Counted from the stretch's first letter, positions 1 through 13,200 are shown. The stretch: 64,000 nucleotides of DNA from Torreya grandis (GCA_037957365.1 JARHVA010001190.1:3292001-3356000); one strand, 5' to 3'. Notes: generated by a model not told the origin, from the sequence alone. Translations and numbers: made by a program.

Positions 1-1200
1 TAAGTGGAAAAGGTTAAAAAATCAAGAGCACAAGGCATGAGAGACACAAAATAAGGGTCACAAGGACTTATCCTAGAACTGTATAATGTATGGTTCTGCA
101 CAAAACCCCAGAAACCAAAGGAAACATAGGAAGCAAGATAGAGAGACATGAGTTAAAAGGAAGGGAAACATCCAATCCTAGTATGAACTAATACTCAAAA
201 ACATACAAGTACCCAGAACATTGTAAATCTATGATTAATAACTACTCTCGTTTTAGAATTAAGTGTCTACAATTAATGTAGACTTTAATTTTATATTTAT
301 TTTATTCAAACTTCCATATAATTATTTAATATTAATTTTTTATTGAAAATAATATTTTAACTCCTAATAACATTTTACATTTCCCTCTTTTAAATTTAAA
401 AATGCAATAGATTCCACTATCACCTTCATACACAATCATAATGCCATACCCAATCATAATGCCTTAGATGAAAATTCCATCAAATAAACATTAAGATTTC
501 TTTAACTATTTATAAAGGTAGTTAACATATAAGAGGAGCCTCAAGGGTTGGTGTAATATTTGACAAACTTTTCTTTGGTTTTAAAGAAGGCTTGGTGTGA
601 AAAGATAGGACAAGTTCTTATTTTAATTGAGGGTTTTCAAAATGCCACTTTATAAATTAAGGATTCTCATATGAACGAGTTAAGGGTGGTATCTAGTCTA
701 TATATAATTGGCATAACTTATAAATTTTAGTGATTAAATTAATATTTATAATCATATAATATATTAAATAATTATCATTGTTAGTAAAATTTTATTATTT
801 TAATTTTAAATTACACTTTCATTTTATAAATTTTATAAAAAAAAATACGTTAAAAATTGTTTTAATCAAAAAATGTTTATTCTTGATTTTTATTTTTAAT
901 GAACAATTATTTAAAATAATTAATTTAAGAGAAATTAAAAGTCATCATAACACATTACAATGAATCTTCAATATAAGATTTATTATATTTAAGAAACAAC
1001 CCATTTCCTTCCAAACTCTCTAACCCAACTTCTCAATCATGCACTTACAATTTAATTTATCTAAGATATTCTTGAACCGGTAAATAATCAAACCCATTGA
1101 AATTCATATAAATTTGAGGATTTATGGTTATGGAGTATGGTAAAGGCCATTACATTGAAAAAAATTGGCATATTTGAAAAAACAAAAATATATAAATAAA
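1..1200. other. AT-rich stretch, no gene seen
   Basis: The stretch is strongly AT-rich with stops in all frames. The only longer open frame (778-963, plus) encodes a low-complexity K/N/F/I-rich string expected from AT-rich DNA. I recognise no mobile-element domain. Confidence 0.6.
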
Positions 1201-1218
1201 TGAAATATTTCTGCTTAA

Positions 1219-2800
1219 ATGAGAGTCGTTCGTTTCCGAGCCCGCTGCCTCGACCACTCTCCTCTTTTCAAATTTCCTTCTGGTTTTCTACGCAGATCTG
1301 GATTCAACCATGTTGCTACTCTGTCATCCCAAGCCTCTACGACCCGTGGTAAGCTCTCCCTGGTTGCACCATGGCGGATTGCGCTAGCCTCAACCCGTCT
1401 GACGGATTCTGCTGCTCACTGGGCTTGGAAAGGAAGACCATCTCCTTTCTGCTTCTCTATTACAAGGTGACGTTGGTGTGACCTAACGACCTGAGAATAC
1501 TTATGGTGGCTTCTCAACTGCCTTCTGGTCCATGCATCACCTTGTTTGCTTCTTTGTTTTGCTCAGAACCGCCTCTGCTCTACGCCCCAACTTGCTTACT
1601 GTCAGTTTGGCTGACTTGCTTCCTAAGAGAGGCCGGTCAAGAACGATGCGCGCCATCTTCTGACGCAAATGAGAACCCCCATCAGTCGAGGGGGGGGATA
1701 TTTTGTTCTGATCAGTTCCGTTGACAAGGGGGTACGAAGTTTTGTAACAAGAAGACCCTCTTGCTTAGGGTCCTGCCAATTCTGTCGCTTGGTAAGGCGT
1801 ATTCCTACCTGAATAGTTTCTTCTTGTATGAGCTTTCCTTTGGCTATTTCATGTTGCTTAAAATTAGTGATGTGGGCATCGCCCTGCCCACGTCTGGGCT
1901 CGGGTGACACAAAACATAACTATGTGTTGGTGGGTTCTTGGGTGATGTTGGTTAAGGTTCGCCCAACTGATTTATACAAGACTCTCTCGCCCAATGATAC
2001 TAGGCTTGGTAAAGCTCAACCCCAAGATTGGTCCCACAAATGTGAAGCTCTTCTCCATCAAAATCTCTTGCGCAAAATCCTCAGACCATTTGACCTTCAT
2101 GCGGTTAGTACTCCAAGTGCAGCTCGCATATGTTCCATGGACGAGGCTCAACTCAAAATCTTCATTCACACCATTGGTAGCTTGAACATGGACAAGGCCC
2201 GCTGGTTCGGACGCCCTTACCAAGGGTATGCTGAGGATTTTAGAAAGCTAGATCGCTCTTCGGGTTGGGGAACCTGCTAAAACTTGGAGATCTTATGGAG
2301 GTTTTAAGAGAGTTTTGGTGATGGTACAATTTCGGTTCATGGAAGGGTGGACCCGCCTCAAGTTTATTTAGCTATGGTTTACAGTTGTGTAACCCTGCCT
2401 CTAATCAACAATATATTGTGGAGGTTTGGCTTATGGTTTACCAAAGGGCTCTTTAGGGGTGTCTCTCGCTGTTCTTGGCAATCTTGTATTAGGTTTAGGC
2501 CTTTTAACAATTGTTGTTTGTTTGTTGCATGTTTGCCATTTTGTAGTTGCTTTGTTGTAGTATGATTGTCGGATCGCTGCCTTACCACTGATCCTCTATT
2601 GATGCTCTCTCTGGTTGGTCTCGTTGGTCTTTTTCACTTTTGCCCATTTATTGATGTTTCAAGGTTTTTGATTCATCCTTTGTTTCAGTGTTGAGGTTGG
2701 GAGTCTTGTTTTCAAAACCCTCTTTAGTTGTTCTAGTTGTGGGACCATTTTCAAAACCCTCTCTTTCTCTGGGTCATAGCTTCGGTTTGATAACTTTTTA
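1219..2800 (+). other. GC-richer island, possible LINE-like remnant
   Basis: Base composition rises sharply from about 1219 and falls again near 2800. Several overlapping open frames of 60-150 codons occur on both strands (the longest is plus, 1828-2280), but I recognise no domain in any of them. The 3' part, from about 2440, is rich in T/G and pyrimidine runs and contains two spaced copies of a 'tttcaaaaccctct' motif. That style resembles the 3' tails of plant LINEs such as the tail near 43800-44000. This could be a 5'- and internally-deleted LINE, a decayed LTR or a pseudogene. The classification is a guess from composition. Confidence 0.25.
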
Positions 2801-3737
2801 CTACTCCCACTAAATTAATATCTTAAACCTCTCTATTAATTAATCATTTTCTAATAATAAGAATAAGTTCCCTATAATTAATCCTACCTTGCTTACCCAT
2901 CATAGCACTCATTTTCCCATATATAGATAACTAAACATTTATATTTCATCTATTTTTATTACCTTCTTAATCTTTAAGAACACTCTTTTCCTATCATAAA
3001 CATAATCTCTTACCTTCTCCACTTATAAATTCTTTCTACCTAATAACCCTAAAGGCACTCTTCCAAGTGAAAGTTGCTTTTCTAAAAAGATTTATTGTTA
3101 CTTTAATATGCCCTCACTAATTTTTTTAAAGGTTCATGCCTTACTAATTTTTGTCAAGAACTTAGGTTTAATATCCAAACACAAATCAAACCTTGTCCAC
3201 TTCATTGGTCCTCCTTTCTCCTCATTCTATCTATGGTTGTGGCACGTATATATGATTACAAAGAAATGTTTAAAGTGTTATAAACAACCTGTCATAATAA
3301 TTTAAAATAGACTACGCTCAGATTTATCCTTTTGTGCAACATATATAGGTTGTATGCTTCTTAAGGTACCTCGTGTCAAACTATGATTATGCTTCTAACA
3401 TAACACATGTTAATTTCAACTACATTTGGAATTGGTATATTTACTTTTATTCTCACTTCAAGTCACATTTTTATTCTCTTATTTTATGTAACAATATGTA
3501 TGTACCTAATATAATTGTTTGTCCTACAAGGAAAGTATCATATGCAATCTTTGTTGGATGTCTTCAATATGGAGAAGGTGGGCATCCAGCTCTATCCTAT
3601 GACATGTATTAAATATTGACATGGTTTAATCATCAAACTATTTTTTTAATGGGTCTTAGAAATGTGGGCCCATAACTTGTAAGAATTTCCAACTCGAATA
3701 GAAGTGCTCATTTTGCTTGTTCTGTATTGTTGTGGTA

Positions 3738-3791
<54 letters not shown>

Positions 3792-4610
3792 AACCTTTTA
3801 GTATACACTGTAATTCACAAGGCCACATAGCAATTAGTTTGCATATTAGAAGTGACTTAAGAACATGGAGAAGTGGATTATGATCGTAAATATGTAAATT
3901 TTTTCAAGTATTGTGGTGTTTAGATGATGAATCTTAAATAATAAATTCCTTAGATAGCTAAAGAGGTTTACAACAAGTGAAAGATGCAGTCTCCTTTTAA
4001 TCAAGGACAAAAAAGGCGGTTACATTAAACACTTGTGTGTCAAAATATTTTTTAAGGCCTTATTATAGTTGTAGAATATTTGAAAATGAAGTAAGTTCAA
4101 CATTTTAAATAAAATTGTGTCCAAGGAAACTCTATAATGATAATGAATCTAGAAGAGGTGAAAATGCATGTATAGTATTTCAGATCTACATTTAATAAAT
4201 AATATTCATATTTAATGCATGGGACTATTGTTTAAAAACATATCATAGATATCAATTGAATGCTTTGCCATATTGAAACTTCAGCTGATAGGGTGGTTTA
4301 TATGGTGCAAATTTTATAAAATTGATAACAAAAAATTGCATTCATTATTATTAAACACGTATAAGTTTAATAAATTAAAGCATGCAAGTTAAGAAAATAG
4401 AACATTGTGCAATGGGATTTCAAGGAATTTCAAAAAGAAAATCTCGGCACTTCCATACCAAAATGGATGGTGTCCACAATGGCGTCAATTAATTTTGTGC
4501 ACCTTGGTGGGCCATCCATCACAAGTTTTCTTATGGATTTAAACAAGGTATAATCCATGTCCTTATCGGTGAAATAGGATACACATTGGCCATGAATGGA
4601 GAGCCATGAT
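2801..4610. other. AT-rich stretch without recognisable gene
   Basis: AT-rich sequence holding one TA microsatellite (3741-3786). The open frame at 3373-3612 has no family resemblance I can see. No LTR ends or splice-bounded exons were recognised. Confidence 0.5.
3741..3786. repeat. (TA)n microsatellite
   Basis: About 23 uninterrupted TA dinucleotides. The minus-strand open frame crossing it is a repeat-encoded YI polymer, not a gene. Confidence 0.95.
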
Positions 4611-4915
4611 CAACCATAAATTTGAAAACACATCTCATGTCATTCTATGAGTTGACAATTTGATTTTATTCTACATATTGGAATTTTGAAACGCAATTTG
4701 GATGTTGTTCATCGCACCAACCAAAGATGGACCTTTAACCCCCCCTACCATCCAATTTAATCCAACCATAAATTTGAAAACATATCTTATGTCATTCTAT
4801 GAGTTGTGAACACTTTGATTTTATTCTACATATTGGAATTTTGAAGCGCATTTTGGATGTTGTTCATCGCACCAACTAAAGATTGATCTTTAACTCCCTA
4901 CTGTCCAATTAACCC
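4611..4915. repeat. Two-copy tandem duplication, 152-bp period
   Basis: The block beginning caaccataaatttgaaaaca at 4611 recurs at 4763. Both copies carry the same internal landmarks (gtcattctatgagttg, tattctacatattggaatttt, ttgttcatcgcaccaac) with scattered substitutions and small indels, so the duplication is not recent. Confidence 0.85.
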
Positions 4916-5990
4916 ATGTTTCTCAAGGATATTTTTTTGACTAATATTTATTAATAAAAACAAGAATAATAATTATACTTACATCACTTGTTTTAAAATA
5001 CACAACAGTGGAAATAAGACTCCAAATATTCCAACCAATCATGTTGAAGATAAATATATTTTTTTATGTTTATTGTTCAAAATTATAAAATATTTTTATT
5101 GACGATAATAATAAATTCATCCAAAGTAAAATATTAATCTCCATTAATTGAAAAGCTCAACATTTAATCAAATGTTAATAAAAAGTGAAAACTATAGTCT
5201 CCTTTGGAATTAATAATTAATCCAAACACTATTATGTTAAGATGTTATAATTGTTTCATTCCTTTGAGTTGGAACAAAAGACTATTATCTTAAATATTAT
5301 AAATTTTTTATTCAAGAATTGGAATAAAAACATGATAACCTTAGAAAGGTTTTGCACCAGATTGCCTACCTTTCCCGCACTATTATATGCCTTCCCTTTA
5401 TTAATAACTCAACCCTTTCATTGGGAGTGGCTTTAAACAATTAAGGTGGATATATTATCTACAAGTAGAAGATTTAGGCATAATTTTAGGGTGGTATTGA
5501 ATATAAGTAATGTGTTATGGTACCAATTTGTAATTAAAAGTAAACATTAATGAAATATGGGCTCCATTATTTCAAATCTATGTTATGATTACTTTGCATT
5601 CATCCTTTATGTGGATGAATTATATGTTACCATCACTTTTCGTTGATAATTTAGCAAGTTTGGTATATAATTTGTGCATGTTCATGAGATTGTATTAATT
5701 TCTAATTCCCTGAAATCTATGCAAAATAAACCCTTAGTTACATAAATTGTTTTCTATCTCCACGACATTACTAACAGTGAGTGTGTACAAGGCTAAACAT
5801 GTGAGCATGATGTTAAGTCTTCTTTGTAAAGTAGTGGGAAAAAGCATATTCTTAGTAATCTAGGGCATGGTGGGTTGTGGTGTGTGCACACCATCAATCC
5901 TTCATTCTGGGAACCTTAGACCTGTTGGCAAACTACTACACTCCACGCCCAACCAAGGTAATGGTTGTTTGCACAATACGTCCCTAGATG
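4916..5990. other. No recognisable feature
   Basis: AT-rich sequence, stops in all frames, no repeat pair or domain recognised. It precedes the gypsy relic, so it may include its unrecognised 5' part. Confidence 0.4.
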
Positions 5991-6572
5991 GAGAAAGTGA
6001 ACTACAATTCTTATCATAGCTTTCAAAGTTAAGGCAAATATGGTCAATGACTTAATAGAGTTAACATCTTAAGTAGTTTCCCAAGAATTTAGATCCATAT
6101 GAGCAATTGGATTTTTATATTAGCGGTTTGAATAAGGGAACACAACATGAATTGTGGGTTCATAAACCTGTCATGGTTAGGGAAGTTATGCACATGGCAT
6201 TACGTATGGCACATGGCTCCTTCAACACCTTCAATTACTAACTAGTAGCTAGAATAAGCTCTCTAAAATGGGCAAAGAAGAGAGCATAAGGGTCATGCTA
6301 CCATTGTAATAATAAATTTGGCCTTAGAAAATAAATGTCTAGAAAGACATTTTATGATCATACAAAATGAAGTTGTGGATGACTCAAAGGCATTAAGTAG
6401 AGGAAGTAGTTACAAATTAGGAGTATTAAAAAACACAAAAGAACCCCTCGTTTTAGTACATGCACTGCATAGAATCAACACACCCATAACACACTCAAAA
6501 TAGAAGAAAACATCATAAAAATAAAACAAGTGGTGGTATTGATAGACTCAATAAGAACATGCAACCGTAATC

Positions 6573-6776
6573 AATAGAAGAGACCATATGGTCTTAATTT
6601 CTTCATTACATAGTGTTCAACTTCCAAACCATGGTAGGTGATGGCAAGGCAGTTACATGTGGAGAAAAAATACCAATAGAAGAGACCATATGGTCTTAAT
6701 TTCTTCATTACATAGTGTCCAAATTCCAAATCATACTAGTTGATGGCAAGGCAATTACATGTGGAGAAAAAATACC
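6573..6776. repeat. Two-copy tandem duplication, 102-bp period
   Basis: aatagaagagaccatatggt begins at 6573 and again at 6675. Both copies run through ttcttcattacatagtgt to acatgtggagaaaaaatacc with several substitutions. It lies inside the gypsy relic between its gag and protease parts. Confidence 0.9.
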
Positions 6777-7259
6777 AGAGTAAAAATTTTTGTGCGATAC
6801 TACAAGATAACTTCAACTATGAATTTTGTTCCCTTAGGAGGAACCTTTGCATTCTTCGGTGTGCAATGGTTAAAGCATTTACTAAGATCTATTTGTGTGG
6901 ACTTTCATGATGTCCATAGGATTTACAATCGATGGCAAAAAGCACAAATTCACAAGCATCAAAACACATCCCAGCCAGAAAATTAATTTGAATAGGGATG
7001 GAAAATTTGCTGAAGAAAGGATCTCTTATATTTGTTTCGCCAAGAAAGTCAACCCATTCAACCAGAATTATGAGAAATCATCCAACACCACCAACAAGTA
7101 TTTCAAGAATTGAAGGGATTACCCCTATTAGGTATCACGTTCAATCAATTGAGTTTCTTTTCGGTAGTAATCCACTTATTATCAGACCTTACTACATTTA
7201 TAAGCAGATAAGTGAGGTTAAAGGATGGTTAAAGATATGTTAGAATAAGGAATCTTGCA

Positions 7260-7890
7260 CACCAACAAGAGTGCATATTCATCGCCCATGCTCATCGTTA
7301 AAAAAAAGTATGTGCCATGGAGAATGTGCTCAATGAGGTCACTGTAAAAATAAGTTCCCTATTCTTGTCATTGAATAGTTATTAGATGAATTTTAATATG
7401 TAGTCAGGAACCAATCTTCTTTTATCAGATTGGAACTCTACTTAGGAGATCATCAAATTAGGGTAAGCTATGACAACAGGCCTAGGGCTGCATTCAGAAC
7501 TTATGACGGCCACTATGGGTTCCTAGCTATACCATTTACACTCACACATGCCCCATCTATAGTTCAAAGCCTCGTGAATTATGTTATTTCATCCACTCAT
7601 AAAATTTGTTTTGGTTTTCTTTGATGTTATTGCCATCTGCATCAAAAGTTGGGATGCCCTTTGGAACATTTGGAAAAGGTTTTCCCTATCTTGGAAGACA
7701 ACCAACTCGATCCCAAGAAGACCAAATGTGCCATTGGATCGGTACAAGCAGGAGTGTTTGGGGTATGTGGTCTAAACAGAAGGCCTAACGTAAACATGAA
7801 AAAGATAAAAGCAGTACAACAGGGGCATGTGCTTATAAACATTAGGGGATTAAGAGGATCATTCAGCTTAACAAGGTATTAACAAAGGTT
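7260..7890 (+). pseudogene. Gypsy reverse transcriptase fragment
   Basis: The RT palm is readable. The first part matches the usual VKKK-x-WRMC and VKNKFPI region with a stop, then comes GDHQIRV and FRTYDGHYGFLAIPF (frame from 7430). After a frameshift the catalytic box region reads VFFDVI, where active gypsy RTs have a (Y/F)xDD box; the second aspartate is replaced. A further shift is needed to read EHLEKVFPIL and the RGLRGSF connection motif. The lost catalytic residue and the frameshifts show that this copy cannot encode a working enzyme. Confidence 0.8.
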
Positions 7891-8089
7891 GTTTTGAAAT
7901 TATGCATGCATTGCAACACCCCTGACAACCTTGTTGGAGAAGAACTCATTTGCATGATCCGAAGTAGAAACTCAAGCATTCTTGCAACTTAATAAGGTGT
8001 TTACTTCCACTCCAATACTAGCCACCCCAAACGTCATCAAGACTTTTATTGTAGAATGTGATGCTTCATGGTAAGGTTTATGGGTGATA

Positions 8090-8430
8090 TTGATGCAAGA
8101 AGGATGACGCTTAGCCTTTCCAAGTAGACCATTGATGCATAAGAACTTGTTATGAGCAGCATATGAAAAGTCAATGTTAGCATCTATAAATAAATGCTCA
8201 ATAGTCCATTATAGGGCATTGGTCGTGGAACTCACTTGTCTAGTTTTACATTTTAGTTTCTTGATGCAAGAGGGATGACCCTAAACCTTTCCAAGTAGAC
8301 AATTGAAGCATAAGAACTTGTTCTGAGCAGCATATGACAAGACAATTTTGCATCTGTAAATAAATGCTCATAGTCCATTGTAGGGCATTAGTTGTGGAAC
8401 TCACTTGTCTAGTGTTACATTTTAGATTCA
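8090..8430. repeat. Two-copy tandem duplication, 171-bp period (RNase H part)
   Basis: ttgatgcaaga at 8090 recurs at 8261. Both copies share aagaacttgtt, gagcagcatatga, taaataaatgctca and aactcacttgtctag. The duplicated unit is the RNase H part of the gypsy relic and the copies differ at many sites. Confidence 0.9.
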
Positions 8431-8449
8431 TATAACTTTTAATTTTGGG

Positions 8450-9240
8450 AATTTTTTACCATGTGAGGTACACAAACAAGAATCTCATCCCTGTCAAGCG
8501 AAGAGCCCCTGTTGGTTCTTGTAGTATGGAGGCAAAGTGTTTTATGACCTCATTATGCATATCAACTAGGCAATCCACCTCAAAACCTTGGACTGAATTC
8601 TATGTATTCAATTAGTCAATCTCTTGGCCAAAGTGGTCGGATGAAATCTTTTTGTATTCTACCTTTTAACTATTAAACTCTAAAATCCTGCTACCTAAAA
8701 CTTCTTTTTTTCTATCTAATTGATCAAGTTTCCATTCCAAACCCTCTAACCTCTACTTGCATCCACTATTCTTCGGTGATATTTCAAGGACGAGGGGATT
8801 GCACAAGTTGTTAATAATCTTGTTCCTAACATTTTCCCTTCTGTGTAAATATCTGCAAAAGTGGATTTATTCAATTATTTAAACATTTTCCCTTCTGTGT
8901 AAATATCTGCAAAAGTGGATTTATTCAATTATTTAAACATTACTTTTTACTCCATTATTTAACTTCACTTTTGTATGTTTCAACTGGTTACTGAGAGAGA
9001 ACATATTGGATTTTGTGTACATCCTAATCTCATCCTACCACTTTTCGGATCTTAACCTATCATTTGATAACCACATCAGAAGGGTCTGCTGAATAATCCA
9101 TTCTAAGTAATATAATGCAATTCCATAATAAGGTGATCTAAACATATAATTTATTGTAGACTACAGCAAATAGATAATCGATCCTGGAAAGAGTTTCCTC
9201 CATTAGGAATCAATCCAACCACTCATATATATGGTCATCC
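8450..9240 (+). mobile_element. 3' part of gypsy relic F, shared with intron relic E
   Basis: This segment has no clear coding potential, but it aligns by eye to two minus-strand segments inside the PSA3 intron. 8450-8830 matches the reverse complement of about 33040-33465. 8880-9240 matches the reverse complement of about 12545-12901 (shared landmarks: tgcaaaagtggatttatt, ttactgagagaga, ttggattttgtgtacat, tatcatttgataac). It is probably the 3' end or LTR-proximal part of the family. Exact ends are not visible. Confidence 0.7.
8828..8935. repeat. Two-copy tandem duplication, 54-bp period
   Basis: aacattttcccttctgtgta starts at 8828 and at 8882; the two 54-bp units appear identical. The related intron relic E lacks the second unit, so the duplication arose in this copy. 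Confidence 0.9.
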
Positions 9241-9909
9241 TTGAAAACACTGCTTGCATCCTGGCATACACCACTTGTGGCAAAATTTGCTCCAAGATAA
9301 ATTTCATTTTATAAATTAAAGGGGAAAAGACTACTGCAGAAAAGATGGCCAAGATAATCTAAGGTATAATCAAACTACAAATAGGTTTTTTAAATCAAAT
9401 GTGCAGCATAGATAAATGAAGAAACCATGACAGCTATGATTCTTACATTAAAATCAACAGTTCAAAGATCACATACTACACAGAAATAATGTGATACTCA
9501 CACGATGGACAAGGGAGAAAAAACAACCATCCTGAGTCAAAGTTGAAAATTACTGAACCCCAATTGCATACTGGGGTGCCATGTATCCCTGGCATTGGGA
9601 AATACAATTTATCCACTTCCTTGAACAATGGTATTTATTACACGGGATATTGTTGAAACTTCTAGACCTAAACTTTAAATTTAGTTGAGCCTAACCTGAA
9701 CTGGGCTTTGGAATTCCAGCCATGTCAAACCAATATTCAAAATCCTAGTTTATTGTCGCATATAAACAAACAACTTGTCCCCATCCTGCAACTGCTAATA
9801 TATGGTTTACGGATGGTTTAATAAAATATAAAACAGCTAAATATAAATGCAATTTGGATTACAAAGAATTTAGAAATACACAAAACAAACCTGTTGGGTA
9901 CACTGAATT
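9241..9909 (-). other. Presumed 3' UTR and downstream region of PSA3
   Basis: No coding signal. On the minus strand this follows the PSA3 stop codon and should contain the 3' untranslated region. A CAG|GTTTGT sequence with its GT at 9890-9889 could be a 3'-UTR splice donor, but no partner was identified. I did not find a convincing polyadenylation signal. Confidence 0.35.
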
Positions 9910-10212
9910 TTAGCTATATACTGTTTCTGTATCTTGTTCTAAAACAATAGGTTCTTTTTGTTGTACTTCAGTTTCCTGGCTTATTTCATCATCTGTAGAT
10001 GATTGTTTCAGTCTACTCCATACAATTTTCTCTATCTCAGACTTATCAGCAGTGGGAAAAACTGCACAAAGCATAGTATTAAGCAACATTGCATCTTCCT
10101 CTTCTTCTATCCCGTCACTTCCCATGCAACATCTACAAATAGCCTCTAAAGCCTTTTCTGCCCGGGCTTCCATAGGTATCTCTGGAAGTGGAGTCTTGGA
10201 CTTTGCTCGTTT
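9910..10212 (-). CDS. PSA3: PSA3 exon 3 (C-terminal coding exon)
   Basis: The acceptor AG is at 10214-10213 (TAGTGCAG|AAACGA). The exon opens with a basic stretch (KRAKSK), then IPMEARAEKALEAICRCC and an acidic segment IEEEED, then MLCAVFP. It ends in a Q/E-rich tail and a TAA at 9912-9910. The open frame extends six bases upstream of the acceptor to a GTG, but that is intron sequence and not a start. The match to the C-terminal third of PSA3 makes this an exon and not an independent small gene. Confidence 0.82.
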   Translation of the reverse strand, partial: KRAKSKTPLPEIPMEARAEKALEAICRCCMGSDGIEEEEDAMLLNTMLCAVFPTADKSEIEKIVWSRLKQSSTDDEISQETEVQQKEPIVLEQDTETVYS

Positions 10213-13200
10213 CTGCACTAAAATATATCATATTTAAAAATAATAAAAAATACATTTATAAACCCAATAATTTCTGAGGACATGAAAACAACAGACACAC
10301 CGGGGCATAGTTTTAGACATGGTTCATCAAATGAGTTTCCAGCAACCCTTCATAACGGCAAAACTTTAAACAGGCCAGAGAAATACACTGAGCAGGAACA
10401 TAAAATTTTCATACTGACATTTTACTCGAGACATGACTGAAGGAATAATTTAATCTGCACTGAAATTGGATATCAATATCATGATTCTTCTCACCAAATT
10501 TCAATGCATGAGATAATCCAATAGGAAATATGAACGTTCCCAAGGTAGATATAAGTGAAATGAACAGAACATAAAAATTTAAGCATCATTCTTGGATGGT
10601 TTCACTTTTATGAAAACATCAAAAATAGAAGAAGGGCCATGTCATGAAGACCAACTTCCTTTGACAACATTTTGTTGATAAGAGCCAAGGTTACATGAAG
10701 TCTCCTCTCGCAAGGGGCAGCAGATAGGTTTCTGAAAAGTCTGGAGACCTTCCCCAATCAGCCCCCTTCAAAACAGGAGATAATGTCCCCACAGACCCCA
10801 ACGCCAGTAGGAAAGATGGGAGATGTTTTCTACGTGTCCTCGTATCTGCTTTTTGGTGGTGTCAGGAAAATGTCTCCATTATCCCCCAGGAACATCCCCA
10901 TGGAACACTTTCTTATTTTGTAATACATACACCATAGTTGCCAGGGGACGGGTACACAGAAACAGATACAAGTCCCAGTATGCCATTATTTTGAAAAATG
11001 GGAGGGGTACGAGGACAAGGCAATATATATGTATGCATGCATGTATAAACAATTTAGAGAAATATATAGCATATTATAAAAACTAGTGTTAAAAAACATT
11101 ATACATTTATATAGAGTTTAATAATTGTAAAAAAATATTATATAATAAATAATAGATATTAAAATTTAAAAACAAATGTCAAACCTACTATAATTTTAAA
11201 ACGTTTTTACAAAACTAAAATTAAATAATAAAATTATTAATATTAAAAAGTTCTAAAAAGCTAAATTAAAATAATAAATATTATAAATAATAAAAATTTA
11301 AAATAATAAAATGTTAAAAATTAAAAACTTAAAACTTAATTTGTACAAGTCTTAAATAAGTAATAATAATAATAATAATAAACATATTTAAAAATGAAAA
11401 AATAAATACATGTTGCATTGTCATTCACAGCAATGTGAACGACAATGCAGGGCATTGTTGTTCACAGCAATGGAAGCCATTGTCATTCACGGCAGCCACT
11501 GCCCTATTAAAAACCCTTCCTTACAAATCACAACTGCATATATCTTTTTTCCGCTTCATATTATTTAAATCACGACTGCACAAACTCTTTTTTTAGGGTA
11601 TACGATTTTTCTGCTGGGAAATGGCCAGGGGGCGTCATACGTCTCCGACAGATATCTCCGAGTACAGAATACATCTTTGTAGCCATCTCCCATACCATAG
11701 ACATGTTGCGGTACCCGAGATGTGTCCCATGGGGTGTCCCTGCAACACTGATGTACACCCTAAAAATTCAGTCATATTGAGCTGCTTAGTGGAGGTGCCG
11801 CTGAATTTTCTTCGCCTTTGAAAGCATGTAAAGCCATTAATTAAGACTTGATAAGGTTGACTAAAGTATAACTTAAATGCAGAAAAGGAAACATTGTGTT
11901 AATTGAAGTGAAACAAAATAGTATAGCCATAATTTATGTATTTGGTTTCGGATTCGCCAGGGATGTGTGGATTCGGATTGACATGGTTGGTTTTCTCAGC
12001 CATGCCCTTTGAGGGTGCCCCTTGGGTTAAAAGCCGCCTTATCATAGTGTGGGGATTTTAACTTAGGTCTCCTATGTATGAGTTTACCCTACTGACCATT
12101 ACACCACAAGCCTTCGGATTCTTTGGATGTATTTCTTTCTGCTTTAATTTTGAAAAGATGGTTGCTTCAATAGTGTAGCCAATACTATTGGCGAACTTGT
12201 GGCATTCTATGAAAGCACGAGATTAAAGGACCATACTCCTTGGGCAACAGTTTGCATAAAAATGGATCTTAACAGGCCACTACATGACACGGTGATTTTT
12301 ACCAAAGGCACTTACTCCTAGAAGCAACCCATGGACTATGAGCAAATTTCCTTTTTTGCCACCTATGTAGTCAATACAGCCACATCTTTTGTAATTATTC
12401 ACCTGCTTGTGGTTATAGAGACTTTGAATCTGGCTATAAACACTTGTGTCACATTTTAAACTCAAAAAACAATGGGGTTTAAGATGTTTGTATAAAGGAA
12501 GTGGAGAGTCAACCTCCTCCATTGAGAACTTAACTTTGGTTGATATCCTCCTCAAATGGGCTTTTCACATAGTCGAATAGAAGAAAATGAAGAGCAGATA
12601 TAGTGGAGTGGATGGATTGATTCCCAATGGAGGAACTCTCTAGACTACAATAGATTCTAGGTTTAGATCGCCTTCCTATGGAATTGCATAGGAAGGAATT
12701 AGAATGGATTGCTAAGCGGACCCTTCTAATTTGAATTAATGTAGTTATCAAATGATAGACCAAGATCCGAAATCGCTAAGAGGTGGAATGAGAGTAAGAT
12801 GTACACAAAATCCAAGATGCTCTCTCTCAGTAACTAGTCAAAACATACAAAATTGAAGTTAACATAATGGAATAAATCCACTTTTGCATATATTTTCATA
12901 GTGTAGACACCTAAATTTGGTATTAGACACTTTGGCAACATCAACTTTGACATATTTAGACATTGCGCATACATTTGACTCTTGTGCACACTTTCCCTCT
13001 ATTTGTCTACCCACCCGTTGTCTTGGCCAACTCTACATACCAAAAACACCTGTTCACTATCAGCCCAGCCTATACAAGAACATTCTAGAATCCTAAACAG
13101 ACCTCTATATTTCAGATCACTAATTTACACTCCTAAGACAATATTGGTAACGGCTGGTTAATTGCGGTTACCGTAGGTGTTTGCACCTGCCAACAGTGTC

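Larger units (their letters stand above)
6000..8440 (+). mobile_element. Ty3/gypsy gag-pol relic (element F)
   Basis: A decayed gypsy polyprotein can be followed across frames on the plus strand. Around 6010-6215 there are gag-like pieces. Around 6820-6980 there is a protease-to-RT linker (FFGVQWLKHL, then TIDGKKHKF in another frame). RT follows at about 7260-7780 and the RT connection at 7795-7890 (RGLRGSFSLTRY). RNase H-like sequence occurs at 7960-8260 (FIVECDASW) and is partly duplicated. Stops and frameshifts occur every few tens of codons, so it is inactive. No flanking LTR pair or target-site duplication was found and integrase was not recognised. It lies downstream of the PSA3 homologue on the opposite strand. 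Confidence 0.8.

Noticed and set aside
1828..2280. A 150-codon plus-strand protein gene
   Set aside because: No domain or splice support, overlapping frames of similar length on the other strand, and a LINE-like or pseudogene-like setting.
10212..10218. GTG start for a separate 102-codon minus-strand gene at 9910-10218
   Set aside because: The first two codons are intron sequence before a good AG acceptor, and the product matches the C-terminal third of PSA3.
11956..12112. A real tRNA gene on the minus strand
   Set aside because: Only box-like words are present; no paired acceptor stem or anticodon loop was recognised, and the element has a long non-tRNA body.
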